This document shows, one piece after another, positions 54,347 through 62,928 of a DNA stretch of 64,000 nt. The DNA comes from Shewanella violacea DSS12 (GTDB lineage: Bacteria; Pseudomonadota; Gammaproteobacteria; Enterobacterales; Shewanellaceae), in assembly GCF_000091325.1 (NCBI RefSeq), contig NC_014012.1, positions 3,418,500-3,482,499 on the forward strand, in the 5' to 3' direction. Within the stretch, counting starts at the first letter, position 1. Each line of letters begins with the position of its first letter. A model generated the notes under the pieces. That model had not been told where the DNA came from and ran no database searches. It saw only the letters and a list, made by a program, of their open reading frames with translations. The position numbers and the translations under genes are program-made.

Positions 54347-54775
54347 TTAATCTTTTTGGGCGGGTTTCTTACCCATGATGTCCAGCTTACCTTTCTTAGA
54401 AAGTCCGGCAAGTGCCATGGTCTGACTACCGACACTATCATAGGTGAAATCGATAGACTCAAGCTTAATATCACCCTTAGGCACAGAGATACTACGGCTC
54501 GCCAATCCCTTGGTTAATACACCCAAGTTGTCTACAGTCTTGCTGGTACCATCGCTCATATTCAGTACTAGTTTGTGTAGATTCACTGAACCTTGGGTAC
54601 ACTTTAATTTAATATGAGTGACATTTTTCTCACGAAATTGAGGAGTGACGGTATCGGTTTCGGTCTTATAATCGACTGTCTTATCAGCAATTTTAACCCA
54701 CTCTGCGGCCGCTAAACCTTGAAACGAAATCAGCGCTAGTGCCAATACCAATATACGTGTTATTGAAAATTTCAA
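54347..54775 (-). CDS. DUF2541-like exported protein
   Basis: A 142-residue protein with signal peptide (RILVLALALISFQGLAAA). The mature part begins EWVKIADKTVDYKTETDT and has KNVTHIKLKCTQGSVNLHKLVL and SKTVDNLGVLTKGLASRSI, the layout of DUF2541 (YaaI-like). Periplasmic. Function unknown. It follows the DUF4136 gene by 30 bases on the same strand, so the two may be coexpressed. Confidence 0.65.
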   Translation of the reverse strand: MKFSITRILVLALALISFQGLAAAEWVKIADKTVDYKTETDTVTPQFREKNVTHIKLKCTQGSVNLHKLVLNMSDGTSKTVDNLGVLTKGLASRSISVPKGDIKLESIDFTYDSVGSQTMALAGLSKKGKLDIMGKKPAQKD

Positions 54776-54805
54776 AATCCTTCTCCTAAACTTTTATCTT
54801 TAAAA

Positions 54806-55366
54806 TTAAACGCTAGGAATACTTCCCAACATTAAAGAGATGAGTTCGTCAAAACGTTGCTGTCTCTGTTCACCAGATTGCTTAAAGTCGGTAAATCCTT
54901 GTGCTAACACACGCCAAACAGCTTGTAACTGTTTAGGTTTGAATAGCATCACCAAGACTGAACCTTTCTCGTACTGTTCAGTATCGCTACCTGCTGTCGA
55001 TAAGCCTGCGACTAAACCGGCTTGCTTCAAGATCTCGGCATCACTCATATCGGACTCGAGTGCCAAACCAAAACCTAACAGCAGATCCGGAGACTCATCG
55101 ATAGACACGAGTCGATAACCTTTCGACTCCATTATCTGAGTAATCGCGAATCGCATATGACGAACGACTTGTTCATTATTAATTCTCTCATCCGCAACCA
55201 CATTTGCCAATGAGGGATGCCAGGCAAAACGAGAACTTTTGTCAGAAATGAAACCTAGATCACCCGTAGCCACCATAGTCGTGCGCATAGGACTGGTTTT
55301 AACCTGGTCGACAGTGACGCAAGCTGTTAAAAATGTAATTAAGAATAAACAGATAAGTTTTTTGAT
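54806..55366 (-). CDS. DUF4136 lipoprotein, apparent AUC start
   Basis: A 186-residue protein. The part from MRTTMVATGDLGF (55288) to the end is typical DUF4136: DEQVVRHMRF-like, LLLGFGLALESDM and VWRVLAQG. Upstream in the same frame is a complete lipoprotein signal, KKLICLFLITFLTACVTVD, with the LTAC lipobox. It has no ATG, GTG or TTG: the codon after the ribosome site AAAAGGA-N8 is ATC (55364-55366) followed by AAAAAACTT. The normal start ATG has presumably been lost to ATC, which can start weakly. Without it the protein would start at 55288 with no export signal. Confidence 0.62.
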   Translation of the reverse strand: MKKLICLFLITFLTACVTVDQVKTSPMRTTMVATGDLGFISDKSSRFAWHPSLANVVADERINNEQVVRHMRFAITQIMESKGYRLVSIDESPDLLLGFGLALESDMSDAEILKQAGLVAGLSTAGSDTEQYEKGSVLVMLFKPKQLQAVWRVLAQGFTDFKQSGEQRQQRFDELISLMLGSIPSV

Positions 55367-55613
55367 AGTGAGGTTCCTTTTCGATATCAGAGCAAGATTT
55401 TCAATGCGTCAACAATAACATGGCAAAGGTTAACCTAAGCTGACTCATAAGTAATCACAATAGAAAACATTTACCCATGATCAATCTTGAAGGTTTATCT
55501 TGGCATCCTTAGCCATGGCAGAGGATTTGAAAGTGAGTTCCAGTTGCAAATTTAGCTTCACAGTCTCATCAAATTAGCTAATATGGCGTGCCGATTTAGC
55601 TTACAGGTCCCAT

Positions 55614-56207
55614 ATGGAACTCATTTTAGCGATAGCCCTATTTGCCTTCTCATCCGGGATAACACCGGGTCCAAACAACGTCATGTTGATGAGCTCTGGG
55701 GTCAACTTTGGCATCAAGGCTAGCTTGCCGCACTTAACCGGGATCTGTCTTGGTTTTCCTTGCATGGTGCTCGCCATAGGTTTAGGTATGAGCGCCTTAT
55801 TTCAGACCTATCCTGTGATTCATTTAATCATCAAATATATAGGAATAGCTTACCTGCTCTACCTCTCATGGCTTATCGCCAATAGCAGCAGTAAGATGGA
55901 AGGCAAACAGACATCGAATCCATTGAGCTTCATTCAGGCTGCGGCCTTTCAATGGATCAACCCTAAAGGTTGGATCATGGCCGTGGGGGCAATAGCCGCC
56001 TTCACTAATCTTGATACTGCATTGACTCCCCAAATATTGACTATCGCGGCCGTCTTCCTCGCCGTCGCCTTTCCTTGCGCCATCACTTGGCTAGGTTTTG
56101 GCGTCGCCCTTAAACGCCTACTCAAGAATGAACGACAACAGAAGATCTTCAACATATCCATGGCAGTCTTACTCGTGGCGTCGATCATCCCCATGGTGGC
56201 GCCATAA
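55614..56207 (+). CDS. LysE/RhtB-family amino acid exporter
   Basis: A 197-residue six-helix membrane protein. The family hallmark is SSGITPGPNNVMLMSSG near residue 12, then HLTGICLGFPCMVLAIGLG, QWINPKGWIMAVGAIAAF and a final helix VALKRL then SMAVLLVASI. It exports amino acids or derivatives such as homoserine or threonine. No regulator is next to it. Confidence 0.88.
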   Translation: MELILAIALFAFSSGITPGPNNVMLMSSGVNFGIKASLPHLTGICLGFPCMVLAIGLGMSALFQTYPVIHLIIKYIGIAYLLYLSWLIANSSSKMEGKQTSNPLSFIQAAAFQWINPKGWIMAVGAIAAFTNLDTALTPQILTIAAVFLAVAFPCAITWLGFGVALKRLLKNERQQKIFNISMAVLLVASIIPMVAP

Positions 56208-56322
56208 ACTCAGTTTTTTAGTCCTCTGTGCCAAGTTCGGCACGGAGCGCTTGCGTACTCTGGATTTCCTCCTTATCCTTCCCCGCAGATGTATCACCAA
56301 AACAGATTAAGGCTAGCCCTCC

Positions 56323-56889
56323 ATGTCACAGCAAGAACAAGACAAAGAACTTCAGCTTATCGCTCAGCAGACTCAAAATTGGGTAGAGCAGGTGATAATG
56401 AAGTACAACATCTGTCCGTTCGCTCGCCGAGAAGTCGAACGAGGCAGCATACGCTACGCTGTGATTGATGAGTCCAAGATGCATAATGTGCTCGAAGCCT
56501 TAATACAAGAGTGTAAGCGCTTAGATGACAATCCAGAATTAGAGACCACACTGTTTATCGTCCCTAGAGGCTTCGAGGGCTTCTACCCTTACCTGGATCT
56601 TGTCGATGTCGCCAACAACCTGCTTATCGAACAAGGCTATGAAGGCGTTTATCAACTGGCCAGCATGCATCCGGATTACTGTTTCGATGGAGAGCCTATG
56701 GATGAGCCATCTAACTACACCAATCGCTCACCTTACCCTTTACTGCATATCATTCGGGAGGCCAGCATGGAGCAAGCACTCGCCAGCTATAAAGACCCTG
56801 AATCCATTCCCGAACGCAATATCGAATTTACCCAGCGCAAAGGCAGTGACTTCTTCGCCAAGCTACTCTCTCAATGCATGAAAAAATAA
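56323..56889 (+). CDS. DUF1415 family protein
   Basis: A 188-residue soluble protein: TQNWVEQVIMKYNICPFARREVERGSIRYAV at residues 15-45, TTLFIVPRGFEGFYPYLDL, YQLASMHPDYCFDGEPMDEPSNYTNRSPYPLLHIIRE. All match DUF1415, whose function is unknown. Conserved Cys (NICPFA) and His (SMHPDY) suggest an enzyme. It is convergent with the GNAT gene, only three bases apart. Confidence 0.87.
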   Translation: MSQQEQDKELQLIAQQTQNWVEQVIMKYNICPFARREVERGSIRYAVIDESKMHNVLEALIQECKRLDDNPELETTLFIVPRGFEGFYPYLDLVDVANNLLIEQGYEGVYQLASMHPDYCFDGEPMDEPSNYTNRSPYPLLHIIREASMEQALASYKDPESIPERNIEFTQRKGSDFFAKLLSQCMKK

Positions 56890-56892
56890 GCC

Positions 56893-57435
56893 TCATAATA
56901 ATTTACACATGGGGATGCACATAAGCTCAATACCCGCTGGGTGCCGCCAGCGAGTCTCATCTCCGGCGATAAAGCCTAACTTTTTATAAAATCCGACGGC
57001 ATTTAATGAAGATGATAGCGACAAAGTCTTAACTCCCGCTTTTTTAGCCTGTATTTCAAGCTCAGTGGTGAGCAATTCACCTATGCCCATGCCTACGGCT
57101 TCAGGGCTAACAAAGACAGCCTCTAAACGACATTGGGTAGCATCGATAAAACCGAACCCATGAATACTCTCTTGAGTCTCTCCTTGAATAGCACTAACAC
57201 TTTTCCCCAGATCTTCAGCGGCTTGTTCTCCAATTGGAGCACCTGCAGTTTCAATAGCAAGGATAGCGCCGAGAGATAGCAAGATCTCAGTGAAGGTTTC
57301 CGGCATGGGTGAGCTGGCCCAAGTTTCACATTCAAACTTGGTATAGTGGCTCGCGCAACCCAGTAATATTGCGCTGGTTCTTATCTGCCAAATCCGGCTC
57401 ACATCCTGTGATGTCACGGCTCGTGTCGTGATCAT
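56893..57435 (-). CDS. GNAT-family N-acetyltransferase
   Basis: A 180-residue acetyltransferase. The acetyl-CoA loop appears as VFVSPEAVGMGIGELLTTELE (R/Q-x-x-G-x-G type) near residue 115, followed by LSLSSSLNAVGFYKKLGFIAGDE. ITTRAVTSQDVSRIWQI is the usual start. Substrate unknown. Its end is only three bases from the end of the DUF1415 gene. Confidence 0.8.
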   Translation of the reverse strand: MITTRAVTSQDVSRIWQIRTSAILLGCASHYTKFECETWASSPMPETFTEILLSLGAILAIETAGAPIGEQAAEDLGKSVSAIQGETQESIHGFGFIDATQCRLEAVFVSPEAVGMGIGELLTTELEIQAKKAGVKTLSLSSSLNAVGFYKKLGFIAGDETRWRHPAGIELMCIPMCKLL

Positions 57436-57684
57436 GGCTTCTCCTTTAGTTGACCGTTTCTTAACTGAATATCAAAAGCCTGCGGAGTTAATTTCACAGC
57501 TATTCTCATCAGAGTCAATCTGGCTCTTTAATAGGATTAACTTATCTGCAAATAAAACTGGTATAAGATTGCGCAAACGACCTCAGATTTATCGCTTCTT
57601 GCCCTTGAACAGGTGACTTTTGCCTTAGGGGGCCGTAGTATTTGGCAGAATATATCCTCTATACAGCAAATTTAAGAGTATCAA

Positions 57685-58452
57685 ATGGCTAAAAAGTTTT
57701 ATGTGGTTTGGGTCGGGCGTGAAACAGGGATTTTTACCACTTGGGATGATGCCAAGCGTCAGGTCGATAAATTCCCTAAGGCCAAATACAAATCTTTCAA
57801 GACAAAAACCGAAGCCGAGACCGCATTTTCTGGTGGTTCGCCCCGAACTTATGCCGCTAAAGCATCTAATTCGTCTAGCTCTAGCAAGAGTAACAAGGCC
57901 CCTACCGCTAGAACATCAGCTTCTAACGCTGACTATGATGTGGTGATCTATACCGATGGCGGTTGTGAGCCAAACCCGGGTAAAGCAGGTTCTGGCGTCG
58001 CCGTATATAAAGATAATGCCTTGTCAGAACTTTGGTACGGGCTATATAACAGCTATGGCACCAATAACTCGGCCGAGTTAAATGCATTGCATCAGGCACT
58101 ATTACTCGCAAAAGAGCACTTGACTGCTGGCAAAACGGTACACATTCGCAGTGACTCCCAATACTCGATAAATTGCATCACCACCTGGGCCTATGGCTGG
58201 AAAACCAAAGGATGGAAACGCAAAACTGCCGGTGACATCAAGAATCTGGATATCATTCAGGCATCACATGCCCTATATGATGAGCTAAAAGATAAGCTAA
58301 TTATCTCCCATGTGTCAGCCCATATAGGCATCGAAGGTAATGAGTTAGCCGACAGAATGTCTATCTATGCCATAGATAAAAAAGATGCAGAGTTTTGCCG
58401 CTATCCAGATCCCATTGAGCTTACTGGGATTTTAAGCTTACGCACGGGTTAA
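57685..58452 (+). CDS. rnhA: Ribonuclease HI with N-terminal viroplasmin domain
   Basis: A 255-residue protein. Residues 2-50 form the caulimovirus viroplasmin RNA/DNA-hybrid-binding domain (KKFYVVWVGRETGIFTTWDDAKRQVDKFP). A Ser-rich linker (SNSSSSSKSNK) leads to the RNase H domain. Catalytic residues: Asp in IYTDGGCEPNPGKAG, Glu in NSAELNALHQAL, Asp in RSDSQYSI and Asp in NELADRMS. It removes RNA from RNA:DNA hybrids. This two-domain form occurs in Shewanella and some Gram-positive bacteria. Confidence 0.95.
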   Translation: MAKKFYVVWVGRETGIFTTWDDAKRQVDKFPKAKYKSFKTKTEAETAFSGGSPRTYAAKASNSSSSSKSNKAPTARTSASNADYDVVIYTDGGCEPNPGKAGSGVAVYKDNALSELWYGLYNSYGTNNSAELNALHQALLLAKEHLTAGKTVHIRSDSQYSINCITTWAYGWKTKGWKRKTAGDIKNLDIIQASHALYDELKDKLIISHVSAHIGIEGNELADRMSIYAIDKKDAEFCRYPDPIELTGILSLRTG

Positions 58453-58519
58453 TCCCTACTGGTATAAAGTCCGCCTCCCTTAGCAATAACAAAGTCGAAT
58501 CTAAAAGAGCAGCAATCAA

Positions 58520-59152
58520 GTGACCGAGCAAAAAGTATTTATCATAGGTCTACCCAGAACGGCTACCACCAGCCTCTGTGTCGCCACCCTTTCCTTGGGA
58601 TTTAAAACAGCGCACACAGCCTACACCCAAAGAGCCATGGATGAGGCCCAGATCATCGCCGACACGCCGGTTTTTTGTGATTACCAGCAACTGGACAAGG
58701 CCTATCCAAATGCTAAATTCGTTTACCTTAGCCGTGAGTCTGATAAGTGGTTGCCGTCTATTCGCCAGTTGCTAGAGCGTATGTATACCAACTTGCAACG
58801 TAGTGATGGTGGTTTTAATCCGATATTAAAACGTTGTTATAACGATATTTTTGCTCCGCTCACCTTAGATAACATTGCCAAAGACAGCTTCTTACTAGCG
58901 TGCTACCAGCGCCATTATCAAGGTGCATTAGACTATTTTACCGGCCGAGAGCAAGACCTGCTGATCATAGATGTCGCTCATACAGACAGTTTTCAACAGC
59001 TAGCTGACTTCTTAGATGTCACAGCGCTCCAGCCTTCGCAAAATTTTGAACGTATCAACATTGGCGGCAAGGTCACAGCCTGGAAAAAGATAAAACATTC
59101 GCTAAAAGTAGAAGCGACTGAGAAAGGTAAAATCGACAGCGTTAAGCGATAA
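58520..59152 (+). CDS. Sulfotransferase-family protein
   Basis: A 210-residue protein starting at GTG. The PAPS-binding P-loop is FIIGLPRTATTSLCVATL near residue 7, and the 3'-phosphate region is KFVYLSRESDKWLPSIRQLLERMY near residue 67. Family members transfer sulfate to carbohydrates, lipids or other acceptors. It is shorter than most. The acceptor is unknown. It stands alone between rnhA and miaE. Confidence 0.72.
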   Translation: MTEQKVFIIGLPRTATTSLCVATLSLGFKTAHTAYTQRAMDEAQIIADTPVFCDYQQLDKAYPNAKFVYLSRESDKWLPSIRQLLERMYTNLQRSDGGFNPILKRCYNDIFAPLTLDNIAKDSFLLACYQRHYQGALDYFTGREQDLLIIDVAHTDSFQQLADFLDVTALQPSQNFERINIGGKVTAWKKIKHSLKVEATEKGKIDSVKR

Positions 59153-59243
59153 ATAAACTGTCTATGGAGCCATTCATAAGGTTAGCGCTTTGCTACTAGG
59201 GCTAACTTAGGTAAAATGCCGTTTTTTCTCGCTAAGAGCACTT

Positions 59244-59816
59244 ATGTTTGATTTGAAATACCACACGCCGTTTAAGTGGACCGAAAAAGTATTAGCCGAT
59301 TTCGATACCTTTTTACAAGATCATGCTTCCGCAGAAAAGAAAGCATCGGGCATGGCCATGTCTATGTTGTCGCATTATCCCCACCATAAAAAGCTGGCAC
59401 GTGCGATGACAGATCTAGCCCTCGAAGAGCTGATCCATTTCAAGCAAGTATTAAAGCTTATCCATGGCCGCGACAATGAGCTGGGGCGAGATCAAAAAGA
59501 TGAGTACATCACTCAGGTTCGCAAACTTCACAGACACCCAAGCGATCAACTGTTTTTAGACCGCATGCTCATCGCCGGCGTCATCGAAGCCCGTGGCTTT
59601 GAGCGTTTCTCTCTGGTTGCCGAGGCACTCGAGCCAGGTAAAGAGAAAGACTTCTATGAAGCCATTGCTAAGTCGGAAGAGAAGCATAAAGAGATGTTTG
59701 TCGAACTTGCCTATGAGTATTTCGATAAAGACATAGTCGATATACGCTTAGAAGAACTGCTTATCGACGAAGCCAAAATTTGTGAAAGCATTCCTTTCAC
59801 CTCGGCGCTGCATTAA
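59244..59816 (+). CDS. miaE: MiaE, tRNA hydroxylase
   Basis: A 190-residue diiron four-helix-bundle enzyme. Iron ligands are in LALEELIHFKQVLKLIHG (ExxH), AGVIEARGFERFSLV and KSEEKHKEMFVELA (ExxH). MiaE hydroxylates the isopentenyl group of ms2i6A37 in tRNA to ms2io6A. This short form, about 190-200 residues, is common in marine gammaproteobacteria. A terminator follows. Confidence 0.9.
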   Translation: MFDLKYHTPFKWTEKVLADFDTFLQDHASAEKKASGMAMSMLSHYPHHKKLARAMTDLALEELIHFKQVLKLIHGRDNELGRDQKDEYITQVRKLHRHPSDQLFLDRMLIAGVIEARGFERFSLVAEALEPGKEKDFYEAIAKSEEKHKEMFVELAYEYFDKDIVDIRLEELLIDEAKICESIPFTSALH

Positions 59817-59825
59817 TCATTTTAA

Positions 59826-59862
59826 TATAATAAAAGGCCCCGAGAATTCGAGGCTTTTATTA
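59826..59862 (+). terminator. Terminator after miaE
   Basis: ATAATAAAAG(G)CC and GGCTTTTATTAT pair around an inner GAATTC core; TTTTATTATA follows. Confidence 0.75.
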
Positions 59863-59904
59863 TAGAGAGCATCAATTATCCATAAGAGACTTGGCGCCTT
59901 TAAC

Positions 59905-60033
59905 CTATACATTTACATTCTTCCAGCGAACTTCCCTGATTTTACCATAAAGTGCCAATGCAGCCTGCTGCACGCGCGCTTGTTGCCATAGAGTATCGAT
60001 AAGGTGTTCGTGACGAAATGGTTCAAATAACAT
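59905..60033 (-). CDS. Possible 42-residue small protein
   Basis: An ATG at 60033 with AAAGGA five bases upstream opens a short frame: MLFEPFRHEHLIDTLWQQ, then ARVQQAALALYGKIREVRWK, then NVNV and a stop. The composition is protein-like, amphipathic helix with a basic end. I recognise no family. It might be a short regulatory protein or an unannotated conserved peptide. It is not long enough to judge by codon use. Confidence 0.4.
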   Translation of the reverse strand: MLFEPFRHEHLIDTLWQQARVQQAALALYGKIREVRWKNVNV

Positions 60034-60123
60034 GCCAGTCCTTTCCATAGATATCCTTACCAGAGACATTCTTTCCATAGCATGATTAAACAGCCAACTT
60101 GATAATGACCCCGTTATGGCTCA

Positions 60124-60912
60124 TTAATGAGAATGAAGAAATGCTGATATTGACTGATAATATGTAGCATGCTGGGAAATATCATTGTGGCCGGCACCTT
60201 GGATGAAGATAACCTCAGGAGCGCGATTTACCAATGCTTGTATAAGCTTGTCTGTGTGTATTCGGCGAACAATCTTGTCATACTCAGCCCCTAAAATTAG
60301 CGTGTCACAATAGATGTTCCCGGCGCGCGCTACCGAATTGAACTTGTCTTTGAGTAATATGGACATGGGGTAAAACGGAAATTGTTTTTGAGCAATACTT
60401 TGAATGCTGTCAAATGGGGTCACCAAGACTAACTTTTTCACCGGACGCTCCGATGCGATATAAGATGCAACACCGCTGCCTAAGCTTCTGCCTATCACGA
60501 ATACACTCTCATGAGTCAATGCCAGACTGTCATACATAGCCAAGGCATCAGACAATAATGCAGCTTCACTAGGTGAGCCCTCACTACTGGCATAACCTCT
60601 ATAATTAACTAGGTATACCGAATAAGCCGACAACTCTGGTTCTAATAATTCTGTTTCTAATAATGCTTGTTCAAATTCTGGTGCTGTAAAGGCAACATTT
60701 TCGGCGTTACCACCAAAATAGATAATCGCCTTATCCTGACCCTTGTTTAATAAGATACTTGTTGTGGAAACATCATCATTTTCAAATATCACTTCATCGA
60801 ACCTGTGCTCTACTACCTCTGTAGGAAAATAGATAAAGCTACGCTGCATCAAATAGAGCATCAGCCCTAATCCAACATAGATGACGATAACCAGTATTAA
60901 AATTCGATTCAT
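60124..60912 (-). CDS. Membrane-anchored alpha/beta hydrolase
   Basis: The ATG at 60912 opens a strong N-terminal helix (RILILVIVIYVGLGLMLYL) in a 262-residue protein. Next is YFPTEVVEHRFDEV. The hydrolase core has the nucleophile loop FVIGRSLGSGVASYIA near residue 130, Asp in DTLILGAEYDKIV and His in QGAGHNDISQH. It resembles the YfhR/BEM46-type serine hydrolases of the inner membrane. Substrate unknown. Confidence 0.82.
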   Translation of the reverse strand: MNRILILVIVIYVGLGLMLYLMQRSFIYFPTEVVEHRFDEVIFENDDVSTTSILLNKGQDKAIIYFGGNAENVAFTAPEFEQALLETELLEPELSAYSVYLVNYRGYASSEGSPSEAALLSDALAMYDSLALTHESVFVIGRSLGSGVASYIASERPVKKLVLVTPFDSIQSIAQKQFPFYPMSILLKDKFNSVARAGNIYCDTLILGAEYDKIVRRIHTDKLIQALVNRAPEVIFIQGAGHNDISQHATYYQSISAFLHSH

Positions 60913-61406
60913 ATTTTCATTTCCCAAAGGGGATAATCGCGTAGGAAACAGGCCAAGTTTCAAACCTGTTTAAGTTATTTCGCTTGGCTAAACAAGTATT
61001 CCCTCCTTAATCTTAACCCAAGATTGATTATTAATTGTGAGGTCTATTTTATTTTTTAGCCACTAGAAAGCTGACATTGCCACGTTTATCGTGAGTATCA
61101 GCACTGAGATTAGCGAATAGTCCATCGCAGAAATCTGGGGGGTCTTCATCTAAAAGCGCCCTTAGCTTTTTTCAAAGACGGTAAAAAACTGAGGGTTGGC
61201 ATTTAAGCTGCTAAACAAGACTAGATGAGCTATTTAAAAAAGCCGTTTTAAACTGACAGGGAGTTAAAACTAAAAGGAAGTATGTAAGTACTGACTAGCC
61301 GCATTAGGCATGCTGAATCGGCTATCTAGGAGAGAGCATCAATTCTGAAAAACTTTACTAAGCCAGCCATTAATAATAGTTGGCATGATTTATTTTCAGA
61401 CCTGAT
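60913..61406. other. Gap with a decayed coding remnant
   Basis: About 490 bases. Positions 61049-61200 hold a leftward coding remnant (separate entry); I see nothing certain in the rest. This is the border between the housekeeping genes and the cassette-like array. Confidence 0.5.
61049..61200 (-). pseudogene. C-terminal remnant of an unknown gene
   Basis: Leftward reading gives a peptide-like tail RALLDEDPPDFCDGLFANLS, then ADTHDKRGNVSFLVAKK and stop. Just before it, NPQFFTVFEK lies in another frame, with a stop and frameshift between. The tail is too well composed to be chance, but I cannot name the family. Confidence 0.45.
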
Positions 61407-62033
61407 TTATTTGCTAATTTTCCAATAATCATAAAGACCACTGATATCTGACGAGCACATTAAGCTCATTGCACCTTTAATTTTCTCGTCATTCCACAGC
61501 CACCATTTCATTTCTAGTAACTGAAGGATTTCACTTTCAGTAAAACGATAGCGGATATGTTTTGCAGGGTTTGAACCAACGATGGAGTAAGGCGCAACGT
61601 CTTTGGTTACGACAGCACGACTTGCAATAATAGCACCGTCACCCACTGTTACACCGCTCATGATCATGGCTTCAGTGCCTATCCAAACATCGTTACCAAT
61701 AAGGGTATCACCAGAGCGTTCAAAACCATCTTTAGCATCAGAGAAATTTTCATTATCTTGGTAGAAAAATGGGAATGTGCTAACCCAATTATTTTGATGT
61801 CCCTGATTGCCTGCCATCATAAATACAGCACCTGAGCCAATTGAACAGTAACTACCAATAATTAACTTATCAATATCACTTCTGTCAGCCAGCAGATAAC
61901 GTGCACATTCATCGAAGCTATGATTATGATAATAGCCGGAATAATAACTATGCTCACCCACTATGATATTAGGATTCGTCACCTGTTCTTTCAGTGACTT
62001 CCCGACGAAAGGACTTTCAAAATAATTGTTCAA
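61407..62033 (-). CDS. CatB-type O-acetyltransferase (cassette-like gene)
   Basis: A 208-residue xenobiotic acetyltransferase of the hexapeptide (left-handed beta-helix) family. Seen: [40 protein letters not shown], catalytic His in NQGHQNNW, and repeats [38 protein letters not shown] and [13 protein letters not shown]. These resemble CatB chloramphenicol and streptogramin acetyltransferases, typical passengers of chromosomal integrons. Whether it acts on antibiotics is unknown. An attC-like site lies just upstream. Confidence 0.88.
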   Translation of the reverse strand: MNNYFESPFVGKSLKEQVTNPNIIVGEHSYYSGYYHNHSFDECARYLLADRSDIDKLIIGSYCSIGSGAVFMMAGNQGHQNNWVSTFPFFYQDNENFSDAKDGFERSGDTLIGNDVWIGTEAMIMSGVTVGDGAIIASRAVVTKDVAPYSIVGSNPAKHIRYRFTESEILQLLEMKWWLWNDEKIKGAMSLMCSSDISGLYDYWKISK

Positions 62034-62052
62034 CCTAAATCCTCTTTTGAGC

Positions 62053-62152
62053 TTATAACGCCCGCTTTGATGGGCAAGATAAAGCTGGCTAGAATAAGCG
62101 ACGAAAGAGAAAATGACAAGTGTACTTGCCTCTGTTTAACGGCTTGTTACGC
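62053..62152 (-). other. attC-like recombination site 1
   Basis: Read leftward it opens GCGTAACAAGCCGTTAAACA right after the HIT gene stop and closes GCCCATCAAAGCGGGCGTTA. These are the R''/L'' and L'/R' ends of integron attC sites of the Vibrio type. GGCAAG and CTTGCC pair inside. Length about 100 bases, in the usual range. Confidence 0.75.
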
Positions 62153-62153
62153 T

Positions 62154-62582
62154 TCAATCTGTCAGGCGAAATCCTGGCGCCCAACCTAGCTCTTTACCAC
62201 CTAAAACATGAATGTGCAGGTGATAAACAGATTGACCACCATAGGGATGTGTATTGATAATTATTCTAAAACCATCTTGAACTATACCGTTTTCTTTGGC
62301 TACTTTACGAGCCAGTGAAAACATCTCTCCAATTAGCGCTTCAGAAGCTTGAAGGATTGTTGGAACTCGTTCCTTAGGTATAACAAGTAGATGTACCGGG
62401 GCTTGAGGGTATTTTGATTTTATAACAAATGCATTTTCTGATTGAGCAAGCCATTCAGATTCAGGCTTAGACTCAAATACCGATGGTTTCGAATATAATA
62501 GTTCCAGTTGCTCGACACTTACATTCGCACTTAATGAATTTGATACTAAAATGCCGAATAGTAAAATTATTAATGATTTCAT
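62154..62582 (-). CDS. Exported HIT-family (HinT-like) protein
   Basis: A 142-residue protein from the ATG at 62582. It starts with a signal peptide (MKSLIILLFGILVSNSLSA), unusual for a family normally cytoplasmic. The HIT fold is clear: LLVIPKERVPTILQASEALI, GFRIIINTHPYGGQSVYHLHIHVLGGKELGW, with the HxHxH triad. HinT-type proteins hydrolyse nucleoside phosphoramidates and dinucleotides. Between attC-like sites on either side, so it looks like a gene cassette. Confidence 0.78.
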   Translation of the reverse strand: MKSLIILLFGILVSNSLSANVSVEQLELLYSKPSVFESKPESEWLAQSENAFVIKSKYPQAPVHLLVIPKERVPTILQASEALIGEMFSLARKVAKENGIVQDGFRIIINTHPYGGQSVYHLHIHVLGGKELGWAPGFRLTD

Positions 62583-62928
62583 ATAACTTCCATGTTGATG
62601 GCTATATTTAGATTTATAAAGGCTTGCTAGACACCGTTGATACGCTAACGCTCTAAAACCTAAAGAAAAAGTTAAGTAACAAACAGCCGACCCATTATTT
62701 ATTAATAACATACCCATCTTATGGGAAGTTATCAACTTCTCTAATTATCGATAAAGCTAATCAATAAGTTCAATAGCAGCTTTGAAGTCTGCAAATGCTG
62801 CACTGAGATGATTAATTAGGGGGATTACGCAATTTGACTATGGATGTAAGCATGATTAAGTGAGTTTTGGCTTGTGCAACACCTGAGATAGGCTCGCGTC
62901 TGCACGCGGCCTATCCTTACTATTGGCA
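62583..62928. other. Gap with a hairpin and a possible degenerate attC
   Basis: About 345 bases. A hairpin GATAGGCTCGCGT...ACGCGGCCTATC at 62887-62915 follows the upstream gene's stop and may be its terminator. Near 62640, leftward, GAGCGTTAGCG resembles the R' end of an attC, but the opposite end is not clear. No gene. Confidence 0.45.

Noticed and set aside
57428-57616. 62-codon frame at the start of the GNAT gene's upstream gap
   Set aside because: Overlaps the GNAT gene start, has no ribosome site and low-complexity composition; treated as a chance frame.
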